A stretch of DNA of 64,000 nt from Tanypteryx hageni (GCA_028673005.1 CM054116.1:135089681-135153680); one strand, 5' to 3'; counted from the stretch's first letter, positions 25,101 to 40,100 are shown. The notes: generated from the sequence alone by a model not told the origin. Program-made: numbers and translations.

Positions 25101-28100
25101 TTAATTTATCGCTATTACAACCTCTCACTCTCTTGCATTATTACTATGAATTGCCTCCTTATCTTTCATATTAAGTGCATTTTCCCTATGCTTGGAGTAT
25201 ATTCTACCATTACATAATCTCGTGCGATTCTTATTTTCTACAAATGCTTTGATAACCCCTCGACCCAAAACTGTCCAAAGCTTTGCCCTACTCACTAGCC
25301 TAAAAAATCCCTACTTTGCTTAAGAATCCTACAAGCTACTGTCTGATCTAATTCGGGCATGTAGTGGACACCAGAGTGGTCCAGTGATGACCTGCACGAT
25401 TCGATATTTGGCTGTAGGTCAACAAAGTCCATTCTCAAGTCCCGACAGAAATTCCACAGTCTTTGGTTCAGACTCTACCCTCCTCCAAACCTCAGCATCT
25501 TAGTCAACCCTAGGGACCATACTGCAGATGGTAAGCCACACATTAAAACCCAACTCCTGACAGACATGAGCAACCTCCTGAAAAGAACTTAAAATCTTCT
25601 TGCATCCGCACTTTGAGATGTTGTTAGTACCTACGTGGACCACCACTCGCAGCTGAGAGCAACCTGTTGCCACTACTGCTTCTCTCTCCGGGTTGGCCAC
25701 CTGTGGCACCATGCCTCTTGATATAGATCTGGAGAAACCCGCTCTTCAACTTCCTCCCAGCGGGCACTGAATAACAGGGGTGCCATTATAGGCCGAATGT
25801 TGGAACTACCTAACAGTAACAATACCCCCTTACCAACCTGACTCCTTGGCTGCAGCATCCCTGTTTAAATTGTAGCAAGACACATGTAAAACACAGGCAA
25901 TCTTAGTGTAGCCATTTTCAATGCTGTATGCATGGGCATTGGTAGAAAATTTTGCAGGTGGAGGGGGAAGGGGGGGGGCATAACACAAAAATGCCTATTA
26001 CCCATGGTGGACACAATTTTTTAAACATGTGAAAATTTTACTTAACTGGCCCCCAGCTAACGACAAATCCACACCAATGAATCAATTTGAATTATATCAT
26101 CGCTTTACTGAAATTAGCTTAAGGTATGTTTGCCTTGCGATTTTTATTCCATGCTTGATGATTGCCTTTCCCTTGAAGCAGGTTAAATCCACTCCGACCG
26201 GCTAAATACTTTGATGCAAAAAACAAATGTATATTATCTTTGATTCGCCTTAATTTTCAGTAAACAATTAACATCCAATATAAATATTGCATGTTTACAA
26301 TACAGTGGAACTTGGTTAGTATGTTCTTCGTTAGCACGTTTTCCTCTTTAGTACATCGATTTCTCAAGGTCTCTATTTCATTCCATTTAAATACTTGTTA
26401 AAAATATTTGGTTAGTACGTCTTAAAATAATGACGTTCTCTGGTTAGTACGTTCGATGAATTGTCCCAAAAAAACTCTATAACTTGCCTCTTAAGTAAAG
26501 GCGAAACAATAAAAATGCAGATGCAAGTTATAAATCATTAAAAGTGGAATAGGTCCCTCAGTTTTATGATCATATAACAAATATGTTGGTCCTCATCGGT
26601 CTCATCCAGACACAATCAACATTTTCATGACGTCACGTAAGAACAAATCACGACTAATTAGCCGTAGCGCTGTAGACGATGTTCCATTCTGCACGTTGTC
26701 AAAGTAATGAAATCGCTGTCTGCCAGACCATGTCAATAGATTACATACATAAACAGCAGGTGGCAGAAAATGAAGATGGTGATGATGATGAGGAACCAGA
26801 GCCAGAATCTGTTCTCAGTCTGTCAAAAACAGTTGAGGCTATGGACATAGTACGTTGATACTTGACTAGTTTTGTGGTAGAAGACGATGTTATCAATCTA
26901 ATTACAAAGTTGGACTCAAAAACTTATGAACTGAGGATTAAAAATATAAAATATAGTACGTTGGACAAGTTTTTAAAAGTAAATGTAATACATTTTTGTG
27001 CAAGTTCTACCATGGACGGTTCACCATTTAACTAGCCTTTGATTCAATATATCGATCGATATATCATTTGGTAGTGTATAGGCAAGGAATAGGTAAAGCT
27101 CGTGTGCTCTAAGGTGGCAGGTGGAGACACGTGAGAGAGGAATGGAATGAATTGGAAGAAGCTTTAAGGGGGTGCTGACATCAGAGCACCTGCACAATAG
27201 ACGAATTTTGGTTCGGATGAGTCCATCAGCCTTAGTGTTCCTCCCTCCCTTTCCTTCTTCCCCTCCAGATTTTAATTTCACGCAGCCAATGCTCACACCT
27301 AAACACCACCTCCCCTATAGGCAGTCCTGCCTTGAGGATGGACTCTTCCTATCGTAAAGGTGCCTACAGCGCACTGCCAAGTTATAGTGTTGTTGGTATA
27401 CCTACGGAATTCTTTCTGCGGACAAACGTTGATTCAAGTACACCACCTTTTTGAACTTCGCGAATAACTGGTTCCGGAAAACTGACGCGAAATGCAAATT
27501 CGCAAAGTGTAAGTCCTATTTTCACATAAGACACAATGTAATAATGGAAGTACGGTTCCAGTTAACCTAAAAAAAGTCACTTTTTTATCATAAATAATGC
27601 TATTTAATCATCATGAAACAGAAGTGATGGTCGTAAAAAGTTTGTCATAAAGTGCAAATTCACGAACCGCAAGCACGCAAAGTCCAAAAAGGTGGTGTAG
27701 TCCATATGAATGTATGTAACTTGCTTAGCACGTTTTCCTTGTTAATACATTCATTTGTCCTGTCCCCTGCAAAAACGTACTAACCAGATTTTACTGTATA
27801 TTTAAAATACATACCTTTAAACGGGCAAGCTTAATTTTTACTGTAACTGGGCAAGTGGGGTCAGATTTGACCCCATATATTTAAATAGTTTGCAACTTAA
27901 CTAAAGGAGTATGGATTATTTTTTTAAAATTTTATTAATAATGAAAATGTTAAGAAATATTAGTTGCATAAATTTTTAAACGTTATATTTGTTTATTGTT
28001 GATTTTGATAATTCATTTATTTTCTTACAATGAGGCAAATTTGAATATAATGGTATGAAAATAACTACAAAATATAATTACAATTTTTATGTAACATTGT

Positions 28101-31100
28101 TTACACTTACAATAATATATGTAATCTCCACAATTATACATGTATACTGTTGCTATTTAAAATTCTTACACTCATTACATATACATAGATAGTTTCTCAC
28201 TGTGCTGCTCGCATATAAATTGATTGCATGCTGTACACTGTATCTGCACTCACATTGTCACGCCAATAAGTGAAGTCCATTTCTACCCTTCTGAAATTAT
28301 TGTGTCTACTAAAGAAACTTTCAGAGGTGCTTGATATACAAATTTCATCTTTTTTGGGCATGATGTTTGCAGACATTGTTCAGGTAAGATAAGAACAAGA
28401 GAAGAGACAACAACATAAAGAAAGTAAAATACTTAGTATTTCATTTATAATAAGTAGCAATTTATTGCAGGTAATAAGTAGTAATAAATTTCTTCATTCT
28501 ATAGAGAAAATAATAATTATTTATATTTCTTTCTGACAATGGAAAATCAAAGAATAACGAACTCCAGCATCAATTACAAAAATACTAGAAAAATGACAAG
28601 AGGCTTCCACAGATAAAAATTCGAATACACAATTTTATTCACAAAATCGCTAAAAAAAATAAAATACCTCAATATTACTATTTATCCTATGAATATAAGT
28701 ATTATTTACATGCTCTTGCATGAAAAATACATAATAAATGACAAAGAACTCATGTGGGTTTTTGGTAACATTATTTATTTATTTATTCATTTTTTCACAT
28801 ACAGCGAAAACGCTAATTTAAAGTGAAAAATTAAACAGTCGAAGATTATAAAATAACAACAAAATAATGTATAAAACAATTATCAGGCAAATGGGGTCAA
28901 TAATGACCCCATCCCTACATTTATTATTTATCTTGTTATATGAAAAAAATTATAATAATGTGAAGAAATTTTCTTGGGCTTCCAGCCGGGTCATGATACT
29001 ATTGTATTCCGACGTTTCGATAACACACACTGTTGTCATCTTCAGGAAGAACCTGTGGTGCTGAGACCGGATTCTCCAGGGTTTATATACGCGTTGGCCC
29101 TCTATTTCATTGGTCGATGGGTTGGTCCAATGGCGTGGTGTCGTTCGCCCAGCCGGTTTATGGTCGGATCCCATGCTTTACTGAGCATGAAGCCTCTGTC
29201 TCTGTTGAAGTTCATAGGATTGAGCCGGATCGCGATGGCTTCTTTGACGATCCGGTCCCAATACCTGTTGGTTTTTGCGATCACTCTCGCGTCTGAGAGC
29301 CGAACGCGATGACTCTCGAAAAGGCAATGTTCCGCGACTGCCGATTTCTCCGGTTGCCGCAATCTAATGCACCGTTCATGCTCTTTCATACGGGTCTCGA
29401 TGGTTCTCCCCGTTTCCCCAATGTATTGTTTCTCACACTCGCAGGGAATGGAGTAAATGCCCGGGGTCCTCAGGCCTATGTCATCCTTTACAGGTCTCAA
29501 TAAACCTCTTAAATTATAATAATTTTCATTCACATAGAAGGAACTTAGTAGTAAATAAACACATACAAAAATCGAGAAGTTGCATTAAGTAAAGCTTTTC
29601 ACAATAATAAGCAAAACAACTGAGTGGGGTCAAATATGGCCCTGCTTGCCCGTTTAAAGGTTAACAAATGACAAGGAATGTAGACGTGCATTGGCAGAAA
29701 ATTTTGCAGGAGGGTAAAAAACAATGATGATACTATATGTATAAGATACTTACAAATTCATTTATTTACCAAAACTATTAACAAAAACAGAAAAACCAAT
29801 TTTTAAACACAAATTGCAAATGCCTTGTGTCTGCTCCAAAATTTTCTACTACTTGGTCCATATCTTTTTGTTATCATTTACATATTTCCTATGTATGCTC
29901 AACATGCATAGCCCAGACAAACGATCATCACCCATAGTTGACCTTAACTAAGTCTTTACTCTCTTCATTGTACTAAAACTTTGTTCTATCCTACAAGTAG
30001 AAACAGGCAAAGTTAATATAATTAAAACTGCTTTCCTTATAGCTTGGTTAAGGTCTGTGTGTTCAAGCAAATCAATGGTACCATTCTCCAACTCAAAATA
30101 TACCTTATTTGACCACATATTGTACCATGTCATCGCCTCGTTTTCAAAATTATCGATTTTGTAAATTTTGTTTAGATTCAAAATTATATTTTTATACTCC
30201 TGATGACCCAATTGACTCATTTTTTTGGCCAGAGTATAAAAAGATGGAAGTGCTTCTCATTTTCTGGAGAAAAGCAACATTCAAGCGATGAGATAATCGA
30301 ATCTAAATATGGAATAAAAACCGAACATCGATAATAATCCTCCATGGACAAATCTTTGAAATTGGAGCAATAAGTCTGGCATGCACATGTTCTTGGAGGC
30401 ATTAGATTAATGTTAAATTTTTTGGCTAGATCCTTAACTTCCAAAATATTTCGTTAAAATTATCATCAACATTTTGTCTGTGATTTCGGAGCACTATTAA
30501 AAGCTTCAGTATATATACTCATGAACTTTCATAATATCCAACTGAAGGCCTGAAGATCTTGCGTCACTGGTTCTAGCATTGATGAATAAGTTGAAATAAT
30601 AATGATGCCGAACAGAAAACTTGTGTTTGTGACAGTGACTAGTTGATGTGCCTCTTGGGATGTTTTTCCAGACTCTGTTTCAGCTATTTGGTTTAATTTT
30701 TCGTGAATTTCCACAAAGTTAGAGGTGAAAATCCTATTACTTTTGTACTTAGCACTCCAATGAGTTTTGCATAGCATTGGTATCGATGGAATCAAACATC
30801 TCCTTTTACATCTCCTTTTAGGATTGCCACGAAAAAAATTTATAATGGCTTTAACTGAGCCAATGGTATTCCTTATTTCTGGTACAGCATTTAAGTCATG
30901 TACAACTAGATTTAGTCTGTGTGCAGAACAATGCACGAAAACAGCTTTTGAACATAAAGTAAACCCTCGATTTAATGGACCTTGGTTTAGCAAACTTCGG
31001 ATTTAATGGACAAAATTGTGGCAAATGCAATAATGGACACATCCCCAAACAACGGACCAAGTCCATTGTTTGGTGAATCAGTCCAGTTCGCTTCTTCCCC

Positions 31101-34100
31101 TCAAAATGGCTGTTCACAGTTATATACTACGTTTTTTTGCACAGGCTGTGTCTCAATGTTCTCCAAGCACGTTCTTGGTGGGATTGACGTCAGAATCTTG
31201 CTTTTTAGTGTCGTCAAAATGATGGTTGAACGCGAGAGATCTAGAACAAGAACGTGAAGATGTGTTCTTGTTTCACGTTCTTGACACGATCATGGCTTAA
31301 GGTGTGCCTGCAGCTGGTCTGAAGGTTAAAATTCTTGTAGTGACTACTGCACAAATTGCGAATTATCATATCCTTTTATCCATAAAACGTTTACAGGAGA
31401 GAAAAATTCAAAAGTTTCCGACATTAGTTTCAATTTTGGGCACAACAGCGCTGTTTCGAGGTCTCAAGATCGCAAGAACATTCTTGAGGAACAAGGCCTA
31501 TGAGAACGATCTTGAACATTGAGACGCAGTCGTAGTAGGCACTTCCATGGAAGGATAATTCCATCTTCGAAATGGTACGGCATGTAAAGGAAGCGATGTT
31601 TAGTTGTGGGCATAGGCATAACATTGTTTTTTTCCCAGGGGGGTCCGAGAGCCTTTTGGTGCCCTGCTGCACCCCCTCCCCCCTCCCATAGTGGGCCAGA
31701 TCACCCGAAAAGTTGGCTAAAAATCCAATTTTCTTCTGATTTGCATGAAAATTTATATAGGACGGTTTTAGGGGTCTCTCATTTCAAATTTGATTTGAAA
31801 AGTAGGAAATTCAAAATAACTGAACCAATATGGCGAACTTTTTTCTGGAATTTCATCTGATTTCCATGAAAATTCATAAATGAGAGTTATAGAAGTCACT
31901 TATTTCGAATTTAAATATGGAAAGTAGGAAATTTCATATGGTGGAACCAATATGGCAGACTTTTTATGGAATATCTCCGTAAGCATAAGTTAACTTGTAT
32001 GTACCTGGCATTTTTAGGGGTCGCTGGATTCAAATATAATATCAACAACAGTATGAAATTCAAAATTCCAATATGGCAGACTTCTTCTAAAATGTTTTCT
32101 GATTTGCGTGAAAATGCACACTATAGCTATAAATATTTTTTGCTCTGTTGTTACAATTTCTGTTAAATATTGGTTCAGACATTTTGAATTTCCTATTTTT
32201 CATATCATATTCGAAATGATTTATTGACCGCTGCAATGATTTTCTACCTAATGTTGTCTTCATACAGTCCAATCAGCTCATGCTCTACTTGCACCGATGT
32301 GTATTGAGCATTAACTGGAGAACTTTCTAAATGTTTACAGCGTGTTTCATTCCCTGCTTCAATCCAAAATTCGTAAATGCTTTGCATGTTCCCAATATTA
32401 CTAGTTTTTCCTCGAAGTGCAATGTTGCGTGTGCCACAAAATATGAGAGTGGATAAAATGGAAAACAGTATATTTCTATTTTCTTCAACTTTTTGTCTTG
32501 ATGAACTGTCAATTTGACGGACGATACTCTATTCTGGGGGTTTCCTTATTTCTTAAAAATTACTGGCATCTATTTGAGCATATTTGTGCCAGGAACTTGA
32601 AAGATGATTTTTAGCACTCATGAAAATTCTTATATTTTGTGAATGGCTTATTGATGAATGCCCATGGCTGTATGTATCAAATTTCCTATCCAGCTGATTA
32701 CAAGTTCTGACATTGGTTTGTCAGCACTCCCTCCGGCACCTACGAGATGAAAAGCCACTCATTTGCACATTGTGAACTTAAAGAATATGAATAAACATAT
32801 TGTATTAATAAATTAAATGTAGGGTATTGTGTATATAAAAAATGCATTTTCACGGACATAGAATCGGCATCAGGATGTTTGGTGTGCTGTTTAACACTTT
32901 GTGGTACAAAGATGAAACCTAATTATTTTGCTTAAATTTTTGGAAAACACCTCACCTCTTCTTCCTTTCAGGGTAATATGGTAATTCCAAATTTTGCCTT
33001 CATAAATGCAAATTGTCTGTGTTCTTCAATTGTCTGTGCCTATCCAAGTTCCAAGTAACAGAAATTATTCTGGTTTAATTATATAACTGTTTCTAAAAGA
33101 ACTGCATTTCTATTTAAAAATCTCACATCCAGCAAATGAAATTATTAATTTTCAACAGCAGTAGACAAAGTAAAATTTGACTTAATCTCTATTAAACCTA
33201 ATCATTGAGAAAAGCTCACAAAATTAACTAAGGATAATGACAAATAGAACCTAATAATAGAGCAAATCTGCTTAATAGATGTGGAATGACATTTGTCTCA
33301 GTGGTATTGTTAAGCCCAAATCTGTAATTTTATGTAAGGTATTGAAGAGCAATTTGCTGTTTTTTAGTAATGTTAAGAAACTCGAGGAAGTGTGATAATC
33401 ATTGAATTTTTATGAAGGAATAAAGATTATTTTTTATTGCAGTGCATTCAAATGGCAATGTAGACCAGTGGTATTTAACATGTAGCCATTGCACAATAAA
33501 TTTAGCTGCTTAACTAGATTTCTCAATCTTGCACACATTTGATGTTCTGTCATTAATTAAGAATTAGTAAAAAGCTTTCCATAAAAATTGTAAGAATGCA
33601 ATCCAGACATAGTTAATTCAGTGTATGCTGTATTACTTTTAAGCACATTATTTTCATTCTAGTCAGTGTTTCATAATATGTTTGAGAGATGCAGTAATTT
33701 TTGGTTGTTTGAGTTATTTGATATTTTGTTGTTTTTTCAGGCTTATGAGAAGGGAATTGCGCTTTTTAAGTGGCCTAATGTTTATGACATCTGGAACACT
33801 TACCTTACAAAGTTCTTAAGTCGTTATGGAGGAGCCAAGCTTGAAAGAGCTCGTGACTTATTTGAACAATGTTTGGAACATTGTCCAGCTAAGTTTGCTA
33901 AAGGTAAATGTCATACTACCAACATTTATTTGAAAATGAAACAATGCACAAATCTTTGAATACATTCAATGTTTTATTTAAAGCGAATTATGTACTACAA
34001 GCTTTATTAAGATTACTGATGTCTAATAATTTTGGTAAAAAATTATTTACCATGTGAAATGTATTATACTGATTTTACCTTTCCATTCATTTAATCATCT

Positions 34101-37100
34101 TTTCATTTTTAAAAGCTCTTTATTTGCTCTATGCAAAGTTGGAAGAGGAACATGGATTGGCTAGGCATGCAATGGCTGTTTATGAAAGAGCAACAAAGGC
34201 AGTTCTGCCTGAGGAGCAGTTTGAGGTGAGCTCAAGTAAATAGCTTCATAAAAAATGTTGGCACACGCTGCTATTAAGTATTACCACACTAAGAAATTGG
34301 TCCTCGATACTTATTCTCATTAGAAAGAAAATATTCAATTATCATTGTATTTGTAATATTTATTTTGTGATATAAATTTTGTATATTGCAATGAAACTTT
34401 TATTGTAATGGATTAATTTTTATATAATTCTGATTAATTTATTTGTAGTTGTTCAACATATACATAAAGAAAGCTGCTGAAATTTATGGTGTGGCAAGAA
34501 CTCGGCAAATCTATGAACAGGCAATTGAAGTGCTGGCTGAAGATCATGCTCGAGAAATGTGTGTGCGGTTTGCACAAATGGAAACAAAGCTTGGAGAAGT
34601 AGACAGAGCACGGGCCATTTATGCACACTGCTCACAGATCTGTGATCCTCGGGTATTGTAACTTCCCTTGTTTTTAGACCCTGTCGCTCAGATTGAAATT
34701 ATAATTTATATGGACTTATAGATTCTTGTGTTCACTAAATTCCTGTCATCTACCAAAACCTACGTAGAGCTTCTCCCAAGATGCATTAGCTCTGCAGATT
34801 TCATGGAAAAATTCGATGTTTTCAATGTACAAAGCAAACATTAAGTTCGATAATACTTTTTCGGATTAAAAACTTTAATACGTAATAATCAAGCAACATT
34901 AACATGGTTGGTTGGATAAACAAATCAAATTCCTCTCCGAATATGAAAACAAATCTCCATACCAAATGCGTACACTTTCCTTAATAAAAAATTTGCAAAT
35001 TGTTTACAAATTTTTGTCATTAATTCGTTATGAACCAAAACCATCAAAATCTTCAAATTCAAATGAAAATCATTGATTTAATTTACAAATGAATCAGTTA
35101 AAATTTCAGTTGACAAATCTTTGCTTTTATCTGATGAAGAATCACTGTTCCCCCCACCAACACTTTGAGAATGAATTCCGGGGGTAGAAAGAAGAGTTAT
35201 GTTCTTAACGATCTATACAAAGAACTCATTTTGGTTACGAAAGAAATAAAACAAGAAAACAAATCAGTAGAATGATTTTCGTCATCAACTAGCAGAGCAG
35301 ATTCTATAGCCATTGAAAGTACCTTAAATATCCTTTTCGGGAGATACTTGCAAAATATAGTAGTATGAATAAAAAACTTTTTGAATGATTCACTATTCAG
35401 TCAGTTCTGCGCGTTATACTAGAGAGTTTGGAAACCTGTGGAAAATGGGCTAAGATCGACCTGCGTGTTATGTATGAGTGTGCATTATATATGGGAATTT
35501 AGGGTAATTCGAAAGAAATTAAAATATTGGTAAGAATTATAGAACCAAGAAAGTGAAAAAGATGCCATTACCAAAATTTTCTTGTTAACCCCTCAGATTT
35601 ATTTTGCGAACCCCTAGGGGTAAGCGAACCACCGGTTGGGAAATGCTGGTATAGAATATAGTCACTGGCACTGAGAAAATCAAATACATTATTAAAATTC
35701 TCCAAGTTTGCGTTTATGATTAGCCATATGCACTCATGCTAAAAACTACATTTCCCAACATTGTATGTGTCTTGTTATTTAAAGTTATCTCATTTTCTTG
35801 GGATTAATTAAGGGTATTTTCTGCTGTGCCTCAGTGAGGATGTTCAATGTTGAAGGTTTACTACTTAGGACCTCACCATAAATACTCAATTCAAGAATGG
35901 AGAATTAGAATGGCCAGATAACTTAGCTGGTTAAAGCAACTACCTGGCAAGTAGAGGATCTGGGTTCATTTTTTGCAGCTATGTAGTATATGCAATTAAA
36001 TTCATAAGAGATGAGAAAAAAAAAACATTTTTATGTTTGTGAGTGATGTGGAAAAATCATATGCCAATAGTTTTAGAATAATTTTATAGTCTGGTCTGCC
36101 CTCTTGTTTCCCAAATGTAGTATAGTTTGATGTACTATGCTTAAATCTTTTACTTGCATTTCTGTTAGCATTTCCTCAACTTTCAAAAAATGCCCCAACA
36201 ATTTTGTAGTGTTTTTTTATTAACAATAGGCAAAATGAAATTTGATATTAGTGTTAAAATTACGGGGTAGAGCTGGACCTTATATCGAGAAATTTCATGA
36301 GTTGCATTTTTCCAGAAGAAATGTTGGGATTTAATTATAATTGTGTTTTTTTTAAACTACAGTTTTTGAAAATGCCAATGCAAAAATAAAACTTAAAAGT
36401 TGATAAATATTTTCTCTATTTTAAAAAAGGCCAAGTTTTATAATTTAGGTAGTTATAATTAATACAATTATTTATTATTTTTAATTTTAGGTTGCTCCAG
36501 AGTTCTGGCAGACGTGGAAAGAGTTTGAAGTTCGTCATGGCAATGAAGATACAATGAGAGAAATGCTTAGAATAAAACGCAGTGTTCAAGCTACTTACAA
36601 CACTCAGGTAAAGGTTTTAATGTTTGCTGAAGTGAATTTGCCTTATTACATGTCAGTTGTTCTGAATTGTTTTTGTTCTACTTTCAGAATAACCCTAGAA
36701 ATTGGCCACTAATGGTCTTGTATTTTTAATATCATTTTCCCCTTATTATTAATTCCCATAAAATATCTTAGCAGTTAATTTTTTCTTGTATTTGTGGTTA
36801 TTATTTGTATGGAATAGAGACTCAAATATCTCTCAAAACTTGAGTGTTAGTCATGTAATATTTAACATAAAGATAAATGGAGTTAATATAAATGTCACAG
36901 CCAATCAATTCTGAATTTATGGAAAAATGATGGAAGTGTATTTCCTCCATAGCACAGCAATTTACTACCCCATTATAGTGGATAAAGAAGATAAAGTTCT
37001 ATATAAGGAAGAGGAGGTCCTTAATAGATGGAGAGAATACATGGAGGAGTTGTACAAATCAAATGAAAAACCAAAGGATCTCCGTATTGAAGAGGAGGAT

Positions 37101-40100
37101 GAAATAAATAATGACGAAACAGGGGTTTCGATATTGAAAATAGAGGTGCTACAAGCAATAAAGGATATGAAGAATGGGAAGGCAATGGGGGTAGATGAGA
37201 TACCGATAGAATTATTTAAGTGTCTTAATGAGGAAGGACTGGAAGAAATAGTGAAGTTGTGTAATGCAATCTATGACAAGGGGATGTGGCCAGAGGATTT
37301 CGTCAAAACAATTATGATTCCAATTCCGAAAAAGCAAGGAACAAGAAAATGCAGTGAACACAGAACAATCAGTTTAATTACACATGCAGCAAAGGTTATA
37401 CTTAGGGTTATGAACAGGAGACTAATTAGCAAAATGGAAGAAAATGTTGCAGAGGAACAGTTTGGATTTAGAAAGAGTAGAGTTACAAGAGATGCAATAG
37501 GATTGATAAGAATGAGTGGAGAGAGATATATAGAAAGGGGTAAAGGAATTAGTCTGTGCTTCATAGATATGGAGAAGGCATTCGACCGAGTGAACTGGGA
37601 AAAACTGATGGAAATACTAAAAGCAAAAACAGTAGACTGGAAAGATAGAAGGTTAATTAAAGAGCTGTATATGAAACAGAAAGCAGCTATGAGGATAAAA
37701 GATGCACAGACCGAATGGTATGATCTAGGAAGAGGAGTAAGGCAAGGTTGCTGCTTATCGCCAACCCTGTTCAATATATATGCTGAAGAAATGATTGACA
37801 ATGGAATAGGGAATGATAAAGGAATTAGTATTGGGGGTAGAATAATAAATTGTATAAGGTTTGCTGATGACATGGTAATTTTGGCAGATGAAACGAGGCA
37901 TATTCAGGAAATGGTTACAAAGCTAGAAGACAGGATGATGAAATATGGAATGAAAATGAACATAAAGAAAACAAAGGTGATGAGAATAGGGGATAGAGAG
38001 ATTATGAATGTGTCAATAAAGGATGGAAGTGTGGAGCAAGTAAAACAGTATAGATATTTGGGAAGCATGCTAACTGAAGACTGGAGAAGTGAAAAAGAAA
38101 TAAGAACAATAATAGCAATGGCAAAAGAAACATTTAATAGGAAAAAACGGGTACTATGTGGTAAAATGGATTTAAATCTGAAGAAACGTCTTGTGAAGTG
38201 CTATGTTTGGAGTGTATTGCTTTATGGGTGTGAAACATGGACGCTAAAGAAAAGAGAGAAAGAAAGACTAGAGGCATTTGAAATGTGGGTGTGGAGGCGG
38301 ATGGAGAAGGTTAAGTGGACGGATAGGATAAGGAATGAAGCAATACTAACAAGGGTGAATGAGAAGAGAAGATTACTTGAAACAATTCAGAGGAGGAAAA
38401 GTAACTGGTTAGGGCATATCTTGAGAGGAGAAGGTTTACTATTGATGGTGTTGGAAGGATCAGTAGAAGGTGAAAGGAAAAGGGGACGTAGAAGAATAAA
38501 AATGTTTGACGATCTGAAAGAAAGGGGAGGGTATCAGGAAATGAAAGAAATGGCAAGGAACAGAAATGAGTGGAGACAACGCTGGTGCCAGGGACCTGCC
38601 TAGAGGCAGAACACCTCATGATGATGATGATATAGTGGGGCCTTAAATAATTATTTTTCTTAATAGCCTTAAGCAAAGCAGTTGCATTAAAGTAATGAAT
38701 GGCTATATTATACAAGTTAAACTGGCTGTCAAGATGATGGGTAGACATGAATGGAGTATTAAATTACGATTAAAAGAGTTCAAGATATATGCATAAGCTA
38801 AGGGTTAAATCATGATAGCAATGTAAATAAACAAATCCCTGACTCTTTGTCAGTTAATGAATTTTACAAAACAAATGCTGATTACCTATATTGTTATTAA
38901 TTGATCTCACAGCAATGCTCCATCTCATATCAGTGTTAAGCAGTGTAGCACTAAAATTATTTTCACAATAATTGACAACATCAATGAATAAAATGTAATT
39001 GAGTTGAAATGACAAAACATATTAATGTTATAATTGTGATTCAGTTCTTCTTCAGCTCTGAAGTAAATCAGTTTGAAAAAATTAAATCATAATCAAAGAA
39101 GAATCAAATTACACTTAAGCATCATTCATTTCTATTATTTCAATGCAGTGAAATTATTTAGTGATTTTGTTATTTAATAACAATTGTAGTTTTCATGTGA
39201 ATTTTATGTGTAAATACCCATAAATTTGACAAGAAAGAATATATTCTCAACCTTTTTCTTTATAAAATTTGATTATGCATGGTGATAAAGAGTTTTGATG
39301 ATCAAGGCCTTATGTTTGGGATTGTGGTGAGATGCCACATTGAGCTAATGGCTGGTGTAGTTCTTCATTCTGGTACACACTGTGGTACATTCTGGTTCCT
39401 TCTCAGTCTCTGGTGTATGGCATTCCTGTTTTTGTTCCTAAAAATTGTATAGGTGTAAATACATGCATTGAAATTTTGGCTTAGCTATCGAATTAGGTGT
39501 CACTTTTCCCCGATGCAATTTTCGTTCTTCTTTTGTTGTTTAAGGAAATTTTTGCATGGAGGAACATTTTGCTCATCCTCACCAGGTTGGGTAAGTTGGT
39601 TGAAGTGTTTATTGTTCCTCCTCAATGGAACATTTTGCTCGCCCAAGAATCATCACCAAAAAGTATTTTCCTCACCTAAACATTTTTCTCTGCCAATATC
39701 TGTAATACACATTATATTCCTCAATTTCTGTTGATATTCAGCCATTACTTCTTCCATTCTCTCCATTCAGAAACGATTTATTAAAATTTTTTCCCAAATT
39801 GTGAAAATATAAACAATATGATATAAACAACAATACCGCAATATGCATTTTAAATCCTAGCAGAAAACAATAAAGGAAGATCAAAAAATGCATTGGGGAA
39901 ATGTGACGCCTAATTTGATAGCTGTTCTGAAATTCTTTCTGGAAATTCTGTTAGAAAATATTGGTGTGTTTTATAGAACAGGGAAAACAGTACATGTGGT
40001 TTAACTCCTAGAAATAATGCTGCTGTTTGGGTCTGGGGAGCTTGTCAGTAGCCGGGCGTAGAACTCAATATGCTATCATGACACTGCATATTATGTAGTT

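Larger units (their letters stand above)
27821..29653. mobile_element. Non-autonomous piggyBac-type element, TTAA TSD, hosting a Penelope insertion
   Basis: TIRs ACGGGCAAGC (27821) and GCTTGCCCGT (ends 29653) abut TTAA at 27817-27820 and 29654-29657. Subterminal copies of GTGGGGTCA...TGACCCCA lie near 27850, 28890 and 29620. No transposase is present. The interior is AT-rich apart from a 553-bp Penelope fragment. Confidence 0.85.

Noticed and set aside
30529..30993. 154-residue minus frame considered as a host P52rIPK-like gene
   Set aside because: The coding is broken by frameshifts, a stop in the dimerisation block and a Tigger insertion, so it is a decayed hAT transposase.
36927..36981. 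Upstream ATG extending the RTE frame
   Set aside because: The TSD shows the element begins at 36982, so these codons are host intron sequence fortuitously in frame.
37271..37873. 200-residue minus-strand frame
   Set aside because: Antisense shadow of the RTE reverse transcriptase.
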